DNA of 49,487 bases from the NCBI RefSeq assembly GCF_907164965.1, contig NZ_CAJRAM010000027.1, positions 1-49,487 on the forward strand, read 5' to 3'. Shown piece by piece: positions 9,943-20,059 of the stretch. A model generated the notes under the pieces. The model made no database searches. It saw only the letters and a list, made by a program, of their open reading frames with translations, and was not told the DNA's origin. Every line of letters begins with the position of its first letter. The first letter of the stretch is position 1. The translations under genes and the position numbers were made by a program. Source of the DNA: Coxiella endosymbiont of Ornithodoros maritimus. GTDB taxonomy: Bacteria; Pseudomonadota; Gammaproteobacteria; Coxiellales; Coxiellaceae.

Positions 9943-10414
9943 CTATCGATGATAGGGATGATTCGTTATCATACTCCACGCGTGGTAAATTTGTTCAGCA
10001 ACAATGACACGTGCCAACGCGTGCGTCAACGTTAACGCAGAGAGCGACCAGACCCATCGGGTGGCTTTGTCGATGCAAGTAGCCGATAAACCCTCGGGAC
10101 CGCCGATGAGCAAGCTAATCGACCAATTTTCGTGGCGCCATTGTGAAAGTTTTTTGAGCTAAGGTCCCGGGGTGTCAACTTCTTCTCCTAAGCGATCCAG
10201 AACGATAATTTCACACTCTTTCGGAACGGCATCGAGAAGCTGTTGACTTTCTTGAAGCATGACTTTTTAAGATCGGCTCCTTTGGAGCGCTTAAACGCTG
10301 TTATTTCAATCAGATTTAAGTCAAAATCGCGAGGTAATCGATCGCGTAGCTTTGAAAGCCAGCATTTATCCAAGCCGATAGACGCTTTCCAACGGCAACC
10401 ACACTAATTTTCAT
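9943..10414 (-). pseudogene. rlmH: 23S rRNA pseudouridine-1915 N3-methyltransferase RlmH, decayed
   Basis: RlmH is a SPOUT-fold enzyme of about 155 residues that methylates the pseudouridine at 1915 of 23S rRNA. The start [20 protein letters not shown] is at 10414, overlapping the end of rsfS by 11 bases. The body [26 protein letters not shown] is in the next frame, and the SAM/knot region ([13 protein letters not shown] and [21 protein letters not shown]) lies at about 9965-10120. Lesions: a frameshift near 10340, another near 10265, and an in-frame TAG just after DTPGP near 10160. The surviving catalytic-end sequence makes identification certain. The enzyme is non-essential in E. coli, so loss is tolerable. 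Confidence 0.9.
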
Positions 10415-10754
10415 ATTGTTGGTGGGCAGTTTCCGTAACACTCCACAACTTATCGAGATTGTAGAAATCACGGACTTCGGGGAGCATGATGTGCACAATT
10501 ACATTGTAAAGGTCGATGAGAATCCATTCAGCCTCGGCTTTACCTTCCACGCCCAACGGACGTATTCCATTTTCTTTTGCTCGCCGAATGACTTTATCGG
10601 CAAGTGCACTAGCATGGCGTTTTGAAGTTGCGCTACAGACGATCATTCGATCCATCAGGTCGGTCAACGTCCTCAGATCAAGGTCGGTAATTTGAAGAGC
10701 TTTATGCTCATCAAGCGTGTTAATCACTAAATTGGCAAGATCGGCATTTTTCAT
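10404..10754 (-). CDS. rsfS: Ribosomal silencing factor RsfS
   Basis: Binds ribosomal protein uL14 on the large subunit and blocks subunit joining, lowering translation in starvation; also called YbeB/Iojap. The 116-residue product carries the family pattern: [35 protein letters not shown] (given here as separate runs, residues about 19-53), then [23 protein letters not shown] with the conserved W...D..-V..H- core. Length is typical. The 3' end overlaps the rlmH start by 11 bases, showing original translational coupling. Upstream, the usual neighbour nadD is separated by an 880-bp stretch with no clear gene, so rsfS may need its own promoter. Confidence 0.94.
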   Translation of the reverse strand: MKNADLANLVINTLDEHKALQITDLDLRTLTDLMDRMIVCSATSKRHASALADKVIRRAKENGIRPLGVEGKAEAEWILIDLYNVIVHIMLPEVRDFYNLDKLWSVTETAHQQYEN

Positions 10755-11634
10755 TGGATTATTAAATTAGTCCTTGGGTAAAAAATCCCTAATGATAAAG
10801 GGATTGTGAATTTCAAACAAGTTAGCCCTCGGTGAAGGATTTAAGTTTGGGGCATTTAAGGTAGTAGCGTATTCATTTGAACGGAGAACACATGCTTCCG
10901 GAGTGTGCGGTTGCGGTGGTAAACTTTATTCGTATGTAGGATTCTCTATCGTCGATAATAGAAGACATAAAATTACTTATGTGAAGTGTTCAGGAATCAA
11001 TTCAGAAGCATTACGACATTCCCTTCATTGTGGGGCGCCTGATAATGAACATACCGACCCTCCCTATAAGTTTGCATTTGCTGTGGGAGTGGGGAAGTAA
11101 CACATCCATATTTTTCATCCATATTTTTGTGTTTGATAAGAAATAAGAAATGGATCATCGTAAAAGAGCGCATTGTAGCTTTAGCTATAATGCGCTTAGG
11201 GCCTGTTAACAATTCTACTATATTGGTTTTATTTATCTGTAGTAAAAAGAACGCTTGCATCGCCAAAGAGCGTGTCGGGCGTACCTGTAATAGCGGAACC
11301 ATCCAAATTGATTTTTGCCATAGTGGAAACAGGGACGGGGTAGATAGCGCAGCCGACGAAATGACGCCGATAACGATGATGCCAGTGAGGGCTATTATAG
11401 AAGCGCCCAGGGTAGCAGACCTAAAAACCACGAAAACGAGTTGCGTTAACTGCACGGACTTATTGGATGGGGTTTTTGTCCGGCTGAAGCCGCTCCAGTT
11501 CCTGAAACCGTAAACCCTAATGCCAATAAGCAAATATTGAATTTTATCATTTCGATAGATATTCTCCATTATTCTGAGTTTAGATTTATAAAAAATTTAG
11601 TACATTAATTTTTTATTTTGGCGTAAGGAGTGAA
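10755..11634 (-). other. 880-bp insert between rsfS and nadD with relic of a secreted protein
   Basis: nadD and rsfS are normally adjacent; here 880 bases separate them. On the minus strand an ATG near 11545 begins MIKFNICLLALGFTVSGTGA followed by ASAGQKPHPISPCS and a stop, which looks like a signal peptide with an AxA cleavage site. A later minus-strand stretch in another frame (about 11210-11345) reads AKINLDGSAITGTPDTLFGD and onward. These suggest a small decayed exported protein. Overlapping open frames exist on both strands (minus 10997-11569, plus 11127-11513, plus 10903-11100), but none resembles a known family and the composition does not settle the strand. Confidence 0.35.
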
Positions 11635-12282
11635 TTATTCTTGATAAAGTTTATGCGCTTTAATGTAAGCAAGTGCAGTTTTCGGCAAAAGAGGCGCTAC
11701 GATCTCATAATCGCTCTTAGGCAGATAGCAACGGATTTGAGTGGCGCTGATAGCCTGGGGAGAAAGCGTTTGAAAGAATATTTTTCCGAACTGGAATCGA
11801 CCAAGATCCTCAGTATTTTCTGTTTGATGGTGACAAAGAAGATCGCTCAACCACGGTTGTTGGGGTAAAGGATAATTTGGACGATTAACTACAATGAGAT
11901 GGCAATATTCCAAAATTACCGAAGATTGGTGCCAATGCTTAAAATCAGCAAAAGCATCAGTCGAAAGAATGAAGCAAAGTGCCTGAGTAGGAAATAAAGG
12001 TCGTAGGGTTTTAAGCGTGTTAATAGTATAAGAAATATCGTTTCCTTTAATTTCGACATTATTTAGAACTAAATTAGGCTGGTTTGCAATAGCGCGCTTG
12101 ATCATTTCCAAGCGATCGGCTGGACTGGCGATAGGAGGTGGACGATGGGGCGGTTGTCGAGAAGGTATAAATTGAATTTCTGTCAACGATGGCAGTTTCT
12201 GTATTAATTCATTGGCTAGCGCTAAATGACCATTGTGAATAGGATCGAAAGTGCCACCAAATAACCCGAGCAATGGAAACAT
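11635..12282 (-). CDS. nadD: Nicotinate-nucleotide adenylyltransferase NadD
   Basis: Transfers AMP from ATP to nicotinic acid mononucleotide, giving deamido-NAD in the NAD pathway. The N-terminal nucleotidyltransferase signature GLFGGTFDPIHNGHLALANEL is clear (read as GGTFDPIHNGH, with the HxGH-type motif), and the C-terminal ISATQIRCYL matches the family ISSTxIR motif. I chose the ATG at 12282 because the protein then starts seven residues earlier in line with homologues (MFPLLGLFGG) and follows the holA stop; an upstream in-frame ATG at 12303 would overlap holA by 20 bases. Product is about 215 residues. With nadA at 45.7 kb it indicates that de novo NAD synthesis is retained. Confidence 0.95.
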   Translation of the reverse strand: MFPLLGLFGGTFDPIHNGHLALANELIQKLPSLTEIQFIPSRQPPHRPPPIASPADRLEMIKRAIANQPNLVLNNVEIKGNDISYTINTLKTLRPLFPTQALCFILSTDAFADFKHWHQSSVILEYCHLIVVNRPNYPLPQQPWLSDLLCHHQTENTEDLGRFQFGKIFFQTLSPQAISATQIRCYLPKSDYEIVAPLLPKTALAYIKAHKLYQE

Positions 12283-12283
12283 T

Positions 12284-13303
12284 TTAAAGGAGCCCCTTTT
12301 CAACCCCGGCCATGCGTAAACTTAATGTTTCTAATTCCTGCCAGGCGTTGCCCGGTGTTAAGCCTTTGAGGATATGGTCGATGCGTTTTGCTTGTTGTAA
12401 TAGTTGAGCGATAATCGTTGTATTTAAGCGCGTTAACGCCATTCTTAGCGGCTGCTTACGTGTTTGCCATTGGGAAGCGAGAAGCTTGGTGAGCGGTTTA
12501 CCTCGCTGATAGTCAATGGCCAGTGGATACAGCAAACGCAATTCGCGAGTTATGGCCCATAATATCAGCAGCCCCGCTTCTTTGTCGGTAAAATATAAAT
12601 TCGCTAAAATGCGAACGACACGGGATTTTGTGCCCATTAAGGCGGCTTCCGTGAGATCGAAAATGGTAAATCGTGCGTTATCGTTAACAACTCCGATAAT
12701 CGCTTTGGGAGTGATAGATTTGTCTTGGTGAAGAAGGCGTAATTTTTCGATAGCTTGGTGTGTGGCTAATAAATTACCTTCAGTTAATTCAGCGAGAAGC
12801 GAAATACTTTCATTATCAGCTTTTAAGCCTGTTTTTTTTAAGCGTTGTTCAATCCAAGCCAGTAGCAATTGTCCTGATAAAGGCCAAAGGGAAATTACGG
12901 CGCCTGAACGGTCGATGGCTTTATACCATTTTGTTTTTTGTTGAGCGGCCGTTAATTTATTAGTGATAATTATTAAGCGTTTATCCTCGGGTGGGTTGTT
13001 AAGATAATGTAATAAAGCCCGTGTTCCCGATTCATCGAATTTTGCTTTGGGATTGCGAAGTTCAATAAGCGTTTTCTTGCTTAATAAACTGAAGTTATTG
13101 AAAGATTGTGTTAGGCTTTGCCAATGGAATCCTGTTTCAACAAATAATAATTCACACTGCTGGAAGCCTTTCTGCCAAGCTGCTTCGCGGACAGCGTCGC
13201 GGGTTTCCTGAACGAGAAGCGGGATGTCTCCGGAAATGAGATAAAGGGGAAGAAGCGCTTGTCGGTTTAAATGGTTGTCGAGCTGTTTTTGTAGGAGTTG
13301 CAT
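12284..13303 (-). CDS. holA: DNA polymerase III delta subunit HolA
   Basis: Clamp-loader delta subunit, which opens the beta sliding clamp during replication. The 339-residue length is normal. Recognisable features are the N-terminal QQLDNHLNRQALLPLYLISGDIPLL type start (residues about 6-30, seen as YLISGD), the ALLHYLNNPPEDKRLIIITNKL stretch (as PPEDKRLIIIT), the LAELTEGNLLATHQAIEKL helix pair and the DARFTIFDLTEAAL-like NDNARFTIFDLTEA segment. It sits between lptE (stop at 13306, two bases before the holA ATG) and nadD, the conserved leuS-lptE-holA-nadD order. Spacing implies one transcript. Confidence 0.94.
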   Translation of the reverse strand: MQLLQKQLDNHLNRQALLPLYLISGDIPLLVQETRDAVREAAWQKGFQQCELLFVETGFHWQSLTQSFNNFSLLSKKTLIELRNPKAKFDESGTRALLHYLNNPPEDKRLIIITNKLTAAQQKTKWYKAIDRSGAVISLWPLSGQLLLAWIEQRLKKTGLKADNESISLLAELTEGNLLATHQAIEKLRLLHQDKSITPKAIIGVVNDNARFTIFDLTEAALMGTKSRVVRILANLYFTDKEAGLLILWAITRELRLLYPLAIDYQRGKPLTKLLASQWQTRKQPLRMALTRLNTTIIAQLLQQAKRIDHILKGLTPGNAWQELETLSLRMAGVEKGLL

Positions 13304-13305
13304 GG

Positions 13306-13842
13306 TTAAACTCCTCTCTTCCTAATCCTCGGGGGAGGGGGGGCTAAACCTGCAACCAAATAATTATAAATCAATGTCACCATTGTCCGCGTCATTTCTC
13401 GCTTCATCAAACGAGTAGCGTTCGGCGTGTAAACTTGATTCGCATTTTGCAGTAGCGATCGGGTTAGCGTTAAATTTCGCGGACCTTTAATTGTCCGGCC
13501 GTCTCGTGTTTCCACAACGAAATCCACATTTAATGTATAAGAATAAGTTGTGGCATTGCTACTGTATAAAATAGTGGGGTTCACAGTTTCCCAGTTAATG
13601 TGACTAACCCGTAATGTTACTGGAGCAGCTTCTCGCGTTTGAGTTAAATCAACATTGAGCGCGCGTAACGTCCGGCTGAGTTGAACGACTAAAGGATCAT
13701 AAGGATTGTGAACGTCTAAATAAAGAATACGTAGTTGTGGTGGAATATCGTTAGGTGAGCGCGGTTTAAAACCACAGGCGGGAAGAGTGCTGCTAATAAA
13801 AATGACCATCAGGAGGGGGGTAATTAGCCGAATTTTTTTCAT
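13306..13842 (-). CDS. lptE: LPS-assembly lipoprotein LptE
   Basis: Outer-membrane lipoprotein that plugs LptD and helps place LPS in the outer leaflet. A longer reading frame extends upstream into leuS, but the ATG at 13842 is the likely start because it gives a lipoprotein signal peptide (MKKIRLITPLLMVIF) with lipobox LPAC and acylated Cys at residue 23, and starts seven bases after the leuS stop. The mature part has the LptE pattern (LRILYLDVHNPYDPLVVQLSRTL, then TLNVDFVVETRDG). The C-terminus is proline-rich (APPPPRIRKRG). The gene lies between leuS and holA as usual. Its retention indicates that LPS export is still made. Confidence 0.92.
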   Translation of the reverse strand: MKKIRLITPLLMVIFISSTLPACGFKPRSPNDIPPQLRILYLDVHNPYDPLVVQLSRTLRALNVDLTQTREAAPVTLRVSHINWETVNPTILYSSNATTYSYTLNVDFVVETRDGRTIKGPRNLTLTRSLLQNANQVYTPNATRLMKREMTRTMVTLIYNYLVAGLAPPPPRIRKRGV

Positions 13843-13849
13843 GATGCAG

Positions 13850-16312
13850 TTACACCACAATATTGATGAGTTTTTTAGGAACGACGATAACTTTTTTGAT
13901 TTTTTTATCCGTAAGGTGGCGTTGCACATTTTCCTGATTTAATGCAGTGTTTTCGATAATTTCTTTGGATGCTTCTGTTGACACTTGAATACGGCCGCGA
14001 AGTTTCCCGTTAATTTGAACAATTAATTCAAGTTCAGTGGTTTGTAATGCTTTAGGGTCAGATTTAGGCCACGGAGTGTCAAGAATATCGCCGCCGAATC
14101 CGAGGGATTGCCATAAGTGGTGACTAATGTGTGGCGCAATCGGTGACAAAAGCCGCAATAAAATTTCTGCACCTTCTCGAATTAAATGCGTTTCAGCATC
14201 GTTATCGGTCGTTAACTTTATTAATATATTTAATATTTTCATTATGGCTGAAACGACAGTATTAAATTGCAGGCGTTCCATGTCGATGTTGGCTTGTTGT
14301 AAACATTCGTGTATTTGCTGCCGGGGTTGACGATGCTCGGGTGCTTCCCATTGGTAATTGCTTCTCTCTTTTTGTTGATTAATGACGAGCAAAGCATCTT
14401 TAATCCGATAAGAAAACCCCCACAATTTTTTTAAAAAACGATAAGCACCCTCGACCCCGCTATCGGACCACTCCAAGTCTTGTTCGGGCGGAGCAGCAAA
14501 TATGATAAATAATCGAACTGTGTCTACGCCGTATTTTTTGATGAGCGATTGGAGAGTGACGACATTTCCTTTAGATTTAGACATTTTTGCGCCGTCTTTT
14601 AAGACCATTCCTTGCGTCAATAATCGAATAAAAGGTTCGTTTGAATTTAATAAACCGAGATCACGCAATATTTTGTGCATGAATCTCGCATAGAGAAGAT
14701 GCATGACGGCGTGTTCGATACCGCCGATGTATTGATCGACAGGCGTCCAATACTTCGCTCGATCATCCAGCATTACTTTATCTTGATCCGGGCAACTATA
14801 GCGAGCGTAATACCAGGAAGATTCAACGAAGGTATCCATGGTGTCGGTCTCGCGGGTCGCTGGTTTATTGCAAACAGGACATCGGGTTTTATAGAAACTG
14901 GCTGCTTTTTTTAAAGGAGATCCATGAGCAGTGGGAATAATATCTTCAGGCAACAAAACAGGTAATTGATTTTCCGGTACGGGAACTGTTCCACAGGTTT
15001 TGCAATAGATAATAGGGATGGGCGTTCCCCAGTAGCGTTGCCGTGAGATTCCCCAATCACGTAGCCGATAATGGGTTTGTCGGCTACCAGCGCCATTAAG
15101 TTTTAAATAATCAGCGATAGCTTTAAAGGCAGTTTTTGAATCGATATCGTTAAAGGAACCTGAATTAATCAGCTTCCCCGGATTGGTGTAGGCGGCTTGA
15201 TTATAATCCCAATCGTGGCCATCAGTCGGTTCAATCACAGGCTTGAGAGGTAAATCATATTTTAAGGCAAATTCATGATCCCGTTCGTCGTGCGCTGGTA
15301 CTGCCATGATAACGCCGGAGGCATATTCCATTAAAACGAAGTTTGCGATCCAAATAGGTAATTTTTCTTGAGAGATAGGGTGAACGGCAAAAAGTCCGCT
15401 GTCGATGCCTTCTTTTTCTTGCGTAGCGATATCGGCTTCAGCTACACGCGTTTGTTTACATTTTTTTAGAAAGACTGCAATTTTCTTGCTTTTTTTAGCG
15501 CGTTCTTTTGTAAGTGGGTGTTCGGGTGTAATGGCAAGATAGGTAACGCCCATTAATGTGTCCGGTCGGGTAGTATAAACCTGCAATTTATCAGGGCCTT
15601 TTTCAAGATTAAAGTTAATGATCACCCCTTGGGATTGACCGATCCAATTGCGCTGCATGGTAATGACCTGTTCTGGCCACTCTTTTAATTCATCGAGATC
15701 TTTAAGCAATTCTTCACTGTAGTCTGTAATTTTTAAAAACCATTGAGAAATTTCACGACGCTCTACAAGCGCTCCCGAGCGCCATCCACGACCATCGACA
15801 ATTTGTTCATTGGCTAAAACAGTTTGATCGACAGGGTCCCAATTAACGACGGCCTTTTTTTTGTAAGCCAGCTCTTTTTTGTAAAGTTGCAAAAATAACC
15901 ATTGCTCCCATCGATAATAGGTCGAATCACAGGTGGTAATTTCGCGCGACCAACCGTAAGCAAAACCTAGCTGCTTTAATTGTTTGCGCATTTTTTTAAT
16001 GTTCTTGCGCGTCCATTCGGCAGGGGGAAGTTCGCGCTGGATTGCTGCGTTTTCCGCGGGCAGTCCAAAAGCATCCCAGCCCATGGGCTGTAAAACATTT
16101 CGGCCTTTATGGATTTGGTAGCGAGCGATAACGTCGCCAATCGTATAATTGCGCACATGCCCCATGTGCAGATCGCCGCTGGGATAGGGTAGCATGGATA
16201 GACAATAAAATTTTTCCCTGCTTAAATCCTCCTTGACTTCAAAAGTCTCCTTCTCTTCCCAGTACTTTTGAGCCAGTTGTTCGATTAGGGTGGGTTGGTA
16301 CGATTCATTCAT
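13850..16312 (-). CDS. leuS: Leucyl-tRNA synthetase
   Basis: Class I aminoacyl-tRNA synthetase that charges tRNA-Leu. The 820-residue protein has the HIGH motif as HMGH at residues 49-52 ([16 protein letters not shown]) and the KMSKS motif in [10 protein letters not shown] near residue 575. The CP1 editing domain lies between, with [14 protein letters not shown]. Zinc-type cysteine pairs are seen in CKTCGT and CPVC near residues 435-475. The full-length frame is uninterrupted, which is good evidence that breaks in neighbouring genes are real. The first gene of a leuS-lptE-holA-nadD operon, it faces away from the TraI_2 relic. Confidence 0.98.
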   Translation of the reverse strand: MNESYQPTLIEQLAQKYWEEKETFEVKEDLSREKFYCLSMLPYPSGDLHMGHVRNYTIGDVIARYQIHKGRNVLQPMGWDAFGLPAENAAIQRELPPAEWTRKNIKKMRKQLKQLGFAYGWSREITTCDSTYYRWEQWLFLQLYKKELAYKKKAVVNWDPVDQTVLANEQIVDGRGWRSGALVERREISQWFLKITDYSEELLKDLDELKEWPEQVITMQRNWIGQSQGVIINFNLEKGPDKLQVYTTRPDTLMGVTYLAITPEHPLTKERAKKSKKIAVFLKKCKQTRVAEADIATQEKEGIDSGLFAVHPISQEKLPIWIANFVLMEYASGVIMAVPAHDERDHEFALKYDLPLKPVIEPTDGHDWDYNQAAYTNPGKLINSGSFNDIDSKTAFKAIADYLKLNGAGSRQTHYRLRDWGISRQRYWGTPIPIIYCKTCGTVPVPENQLPVLLPEDIIPTAHGSPLKKAASFYKTRCPVCNKPATRETDTMDTFVESSWYYARYSCPDQDKVMLDDRAKYWTPVDQYIGGIEHAVMHLLYARFMHKILRDLGLLNSNEPFIRLLTQGMVLKDGAKMSKSKGNVVTLQSLIKKYGVDTVRLFIIFAAPPEQDLEWSDSGVEGAYRFLKKLWGFSYRIKDALLVINQQKERSNYQWEAPEHRQPRQQIHECLQQANIDMERLQFNTVVSAIMKILNILIKLTTDNDAETHLIREGAEILLRLLSPIAPHISHHLWQSLGFGGDILDTPWPKSDPKALQTTELELIVQINGKLRGRIQVSTEASKEIIENTALNQENVQRHLTDKKIKKVIVVPKKLINIVV

Positions 16313-16448
16313 AGTTGGCTAGGATACCTCAGTGGGTTGGAAGATGGAAGAATGGGTTATTTTCCTTAATAAAATATTAAATATGATCAAAAGTTGACTC
16401 CTCAGGAGACAATGCTTTTTTCTTAAAAAAATTAAAAAAGGGGAGGTC

Positions 16449-17581
16449 ATGTTTGTCAGATTAAATCATGATCAAACCTCTAAGAATCAGTTTTACAAAC
16501 CCGGCATGTTAGTGCCGGTATTTTCAGCCGCAGGGTTACTTAAGAATCGGCGTTACCAATTTCTCTTACAGCAAATAGAAACGTTAAGTTTATTTCCGAC
16601 AGAGCAGTATGCTCAGTTATACGAAGCCTTGGTGTACCGGTTTGTGGAATTCGTCCAGGTATTGCCGATTCGATTGGACGAGCCTTTATGCAGTTTAATG
16701 AATGAAGATTTGCTGCGGGGAATTAATTCCTTGAATCACTACATTCAGAATCATCCCGAAGCCACACCGCTGGAGCGTTATGCCCTATTTTCAGCGGGAT
16801 TATTGCTTGAAGTAGCGTATGCAGTTGTCAATTAGAAAACTTTCATTACTGACGAGGAAGGCAATTTTATTAAACAATGGAATCCTTTTAGTGGGGCCTT
16901 AATCGATGACGTAGAAATAAAATATTATAAAATTATGCCACTTTCGTCGTATTATCAGCGTAATATTCCTTCAATCACACCTATTTTAGTGCGTCAATTA
17001 TTGCCTGATGAAGGGTTTTTATGGTTGACGAGCGAGATGCCGTCTTTTTCCGATTGGATGCAAGGTTTACGCGATGATGAGGGTAGAAAGGAGGGCGTTT
17101 TGAACATGTTTTGCAATTATTTAAACATAAAAATATCGATGGATTATTTAATACCCTGCCAGCGTTGCCAGTGAATTTGTAGGATTCCCCAGCTACTACT
17201 CATGTTGATACTTTTTTGAATTGGTTAAAGGAAGCATTAGCAACTAAACAGATTAAAGTAAACACTTCCGATGCAGGGGTGCACGTCATTCCGGAGGGCG
17301 TTTTCTTGGAGAAAGCAGGTATATTTAAGCAATACATTGATTTGTATCTCAATGTGCCAGTGAATTTATTTACTGTCTATCAACAATTTGGAAATTTATT
17401 CGGTCTTACAAAATTAAGCGGTATTGATTATCGATTTGAAGAGCTTTTTTCAGAATATCCCGATGCAGTTAAACGTAAATTCAAAATGGGATTTGCCGCC
17501 TCCATCGGGATACGAAGAGCAACTCCTACTCGGGAAGGAGTACTTATCGCCGATCCCAATTTGATTTTTACACGCGCTTAA
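16449..17581 (+). pseudogene. TraI_2-type conjugation protein (MobH-like), decayed
   Basis: The N-terminal part (16449-16832) resembles the TraI_2 domain of integrative-element relaxase/helicase-like proteins: a leucine-rich start, then LFPTEQYAQLYEALVYRFVEFVQVLPI. The C-terminal part (17216-17581) matches the TraI_2_C domain (DUF1528): FLNWLKEALATKQIKVN, followed by a VHVIPEGVFLEKAGIFKQY stretch. Lesions are an in-frame TAG at 16833, a frameshift near 17095 and a stop near 17178. The metal-binding His-rich signature expected in the HD-like core (GGLLDH) is not visible. Such genes mark conjugative elements, but no other transfer gene is seen here. The family call is by pattern and is fairly but not fully certain. 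Confidence 0.65.
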
Positions 17582-17659
17582 ATTCCATTGGCGACATCGT
17601 ATTTAAAATTATCGTCCGCTCAAAAGTCGCAGAATATTCCTACGACTCCGACTTCAAGT

Positions 17660-18330
17660 GTGAAGCCGAAAATAAAGTAAAAACCGTTGCCCTTTTGAAG
17701 ATGCAATTCTAAACCCTTTGACCTGTGGGTGATTGGATCATTACCTTTGCTTGGTGTTTGATACACTTCATCTGTTTTAACCTAAAATGGAAGATATTTA
17801 TAGCGGGAAACATCAAGTAATAAAAATTGATCTGCTTTTGTATTATAAGCGGCTAATGGCGAAAAATGACCGCAACCCTGTTCCTTTATATATTTATGGC
17901 AAAAATTAACAATAATGAACTTATGGGATGAGTTAACGGCGTTGATGGCCAATTTTTGAAATAGTTTTTTGTCCATCCCTTCCTCTCTGCGTGATATATT
18001 TTACAAAAAATATTAAAAGTTTTTGACGATTGAGTAATTTGAGATAAGGTAGCACCTTTTGAATTGATTTCAGCCGGTGTAATGATTTTTAAAACACTTT
18101 CTATAAATAGACTATTTTGCTCAAAGGTGTAAAAAGATGAGTGATAGGGAGTTATCGATGGTTTAATGCTGACAGCAGTTAAGGCCATGACACTTGCCGC
18201 AACCCCGGCAGAATGCCACCTTTTTTCAGTGGTAAAATACGGTATCAGATCTCAGAACGCTATTTTGTGTTGGCTCTTATTAAAGAGTTTAATTCTGGCT
18301 GGAGAATTGAAAGCAATTAAATTATGAGGA
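17660..18330 (-). pseudogene. Phytochelatin synthase (peptidase C83 family), decayed
   Basis: Phytochelatin synthases are papain-like enzymes that cleave glutathione and can join gamma-Glu-Cys units. The catalytic-His region is clear: VNFCHKYIKEQGCGHFSPLA, then DQFLLLDVSRYKYLPF, matching the family GHFSP and DVARFKYP motifs. Upstream pieces read LIAFNSPARIKLF, then FTTEKRWHSAGVAASVMALT and YTFEQNSLFIESVL. The catalytic-Cys motif (expected xFCG or xYCG) now reads HSAG. Other lesions are a TGA near 18265, a frameshift near 17930, and a stop replacing the Trp expected after YLPF. The protein would be about 220 residues. Legionella pneumophila has a related enzyme. Identification is good and inactivity nearly certain. 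Confidence 0.78.
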
Positions 18331-18441
18331 ACGGGCAATAAAGTAAGTAATGCACATACTTTCATGGATAGGATCAAAGTAATTATAAAAAATCAAAATT
18401 TTTTCTAAAGATATATTCACAATCAATACATTCGTTAAAAT

Positions 18442-18457
18442 CCGTAGGTTGGGCTCA
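18442..18457 (+). repeat. Left copy of 16-bp inverted repeat
   Basis: Reads ccgtaggttgggctca. Its exact reverse complement occurs at 19817-19832, so the two copies bracket the AAA/DUF4143 relic. The core GTAGGTTGGGCT is also reminiscent of a widely scattered bacterial repeat. Confidence 0.85.
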
Positions 18458-18462
18458 TTGAT

Positions 18463-19743
18463 TTAAGTCAGCAACCATTTCCATAATGGTAGTATATGAA
18501 TTCGATATTTTTTATTGCCTTTGATAGTTGTTTCATTACCTTCTTCACTTTCGGTTAAAATATAACCTTATTTGAGATTGTAGCTTTCTAAAGCCTCAAG
18601 GAATCCCTCTATTTCTCTTTTTTTAGTGTTAGGATCAAAAAGCGTTTGGCAAACTTGAATTGCTTTAATAATTTTTATTCCTTCCTGAACCAGAAAATCA
18701 CATTCTTTCTCAGTCTTATGATAATAAATTGCTTTATATCGTGTTTTAATTCAATAAACGCGATATTTTCCAACAGCCTTCCATAGTCATCACTAAAATA
18801 GAAACCGAGTATTTTTGCTAATGAGTGATCAACAAAATAAACTTTTTTAGGCAATAATAATTGCGCTTTTACAGATGAACTGTATCTGTTAAGAAAAAAG
18901 TATAAATAGCTATTTTTAAGATAACTACAATAATCCGACACGGTAGTAGAGCTGCCTAGCCCCAATAATTTTTTTAATGCAACGTATGTTGTTTCCTTGC
19001 TGCAATTGCTGGAAATGAAAAAAATAAGTTTTTTTAAAGCGATAGGATTTGGTAATTTATATCTTGAAATAATATCGCGATAGAGAATGCTTTCGTACAA
19101 AGTATGTAAATAATCTATCTGGTGATTTTCTACATATTCTGGTACCCCACCAGAGGTGCAGTATTTATTGAATAATTGTTTGATTTTACTAGTTTACTTA
19201 GTTGATAGATTCTCTTGATCCAGTAAATTAGAATCTTCATAATGCACGTACTCATAAAAAGAAAATGGATAAATACTGATATCCATGTAACGACCAGTTA
19301 ATCGGGTCCCTAACTCCTCACTAAATAAAGTTGCATTTGAACCTGTGATTATAATTTTATTACCACCGTTATATAATCGCCGAACAAACACTTCTTAACC
19401 GGGAATGTTTTGTATTTCATCAAAATAAAAAGTGTTTTGTTTGCCATATAATTCTAAAAAGACTTCATAAAGGAACTGAGAGTCATCGTTAGTGAACGTT
19501 GCTAAACGATTATCTTCAAAGTTAAAATAATAATCTTGTTCTTTAGCTTTCACTCGGACACTGTGCATCAAAATAGATTTACCATAGCGCCGAACTCCCA
19601 TGATTACAGTAACTTCTTTACTTTTTTACTAAAGATTCTAGTTTTTTCTCCACGCTTCGGTGATAATAATTAAGAGTAATACTTTCTTCTTCTCTCTGGT
19701 CAGAAATGATATTTTTAAGCAAGTGTGTAGAGACCGTCGCCAT
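18463..19743 (-). pseudogene. AAA ATPase of the AAA_14/DUF4143 family, decayed
   Basis: The start is probably ATG at 19743 (MATVSTHLLKNIISDQREEE). A P-loop remnant reads VIMGVRRYGKSILMHS, with Walker B near TFYFDEIQNIPG and a sensor-type IIITGSNATLFSEELGTRLTGR. The C-terminal DUF4143 part follows at 18675-19100 (GSSTTVSDYCSYLKNSYLY, then KVYFVDHSLAKILGF, and a nuclease-like RLLENIAFIELK). Stops occur in frame after NIPG and after DQENLSTK, plus frame changes near 19620, 19140 and 18675. These ATPases are common accessory genes of unknown cellular role. The whole gene lies between two 16-bp inverted repeats. Confidence 0.85.
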
Positions 19744-19816
19744 AATATCCCCATTGATAATGGAATAATATCTTGATTTTATACCATTATTAATAGCATT
19801 AGAGATTTTCGACTAC

Positions 19817-19832
19817 TGAGCCCAACCTACGG
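19817..19832 (-). repeat. Right copy of 16-bp inverted repeat
   Basis: Reads tgagcccaacctacgg, the perfect reverse complement of 18442-18457. It lies 74 bases upstream of the presumed start of the AAA/DUF4143 relic. Confidence 0.85.
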
Positions 19833-20059
19833 GTTAGGGATCAATAAAGTCTAATAAAGTAAGAAACTTACGGATTGAGTGAATCAGAGTACCTAACAAA
19901 GATAGATTGCGCTTTTCTGTCTTCTCTGCAAATGCGATAAATTCCAGAAGCCGAAAATTTATTCCATGATATCTCTTCCACTCCTGGTTTTTGGCACCAG
20001 TTATCCAGTGAATGTTCGCCTAGATTAAGACCGATACCAACCTCCTGACTCTTAGAGTA

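Noticed and set aside
13843-13929. Upstream extension of lptE
   Set aside because: It lies within the end of leuS and would hide the lipoprotein signal peptide that starts at 13842.
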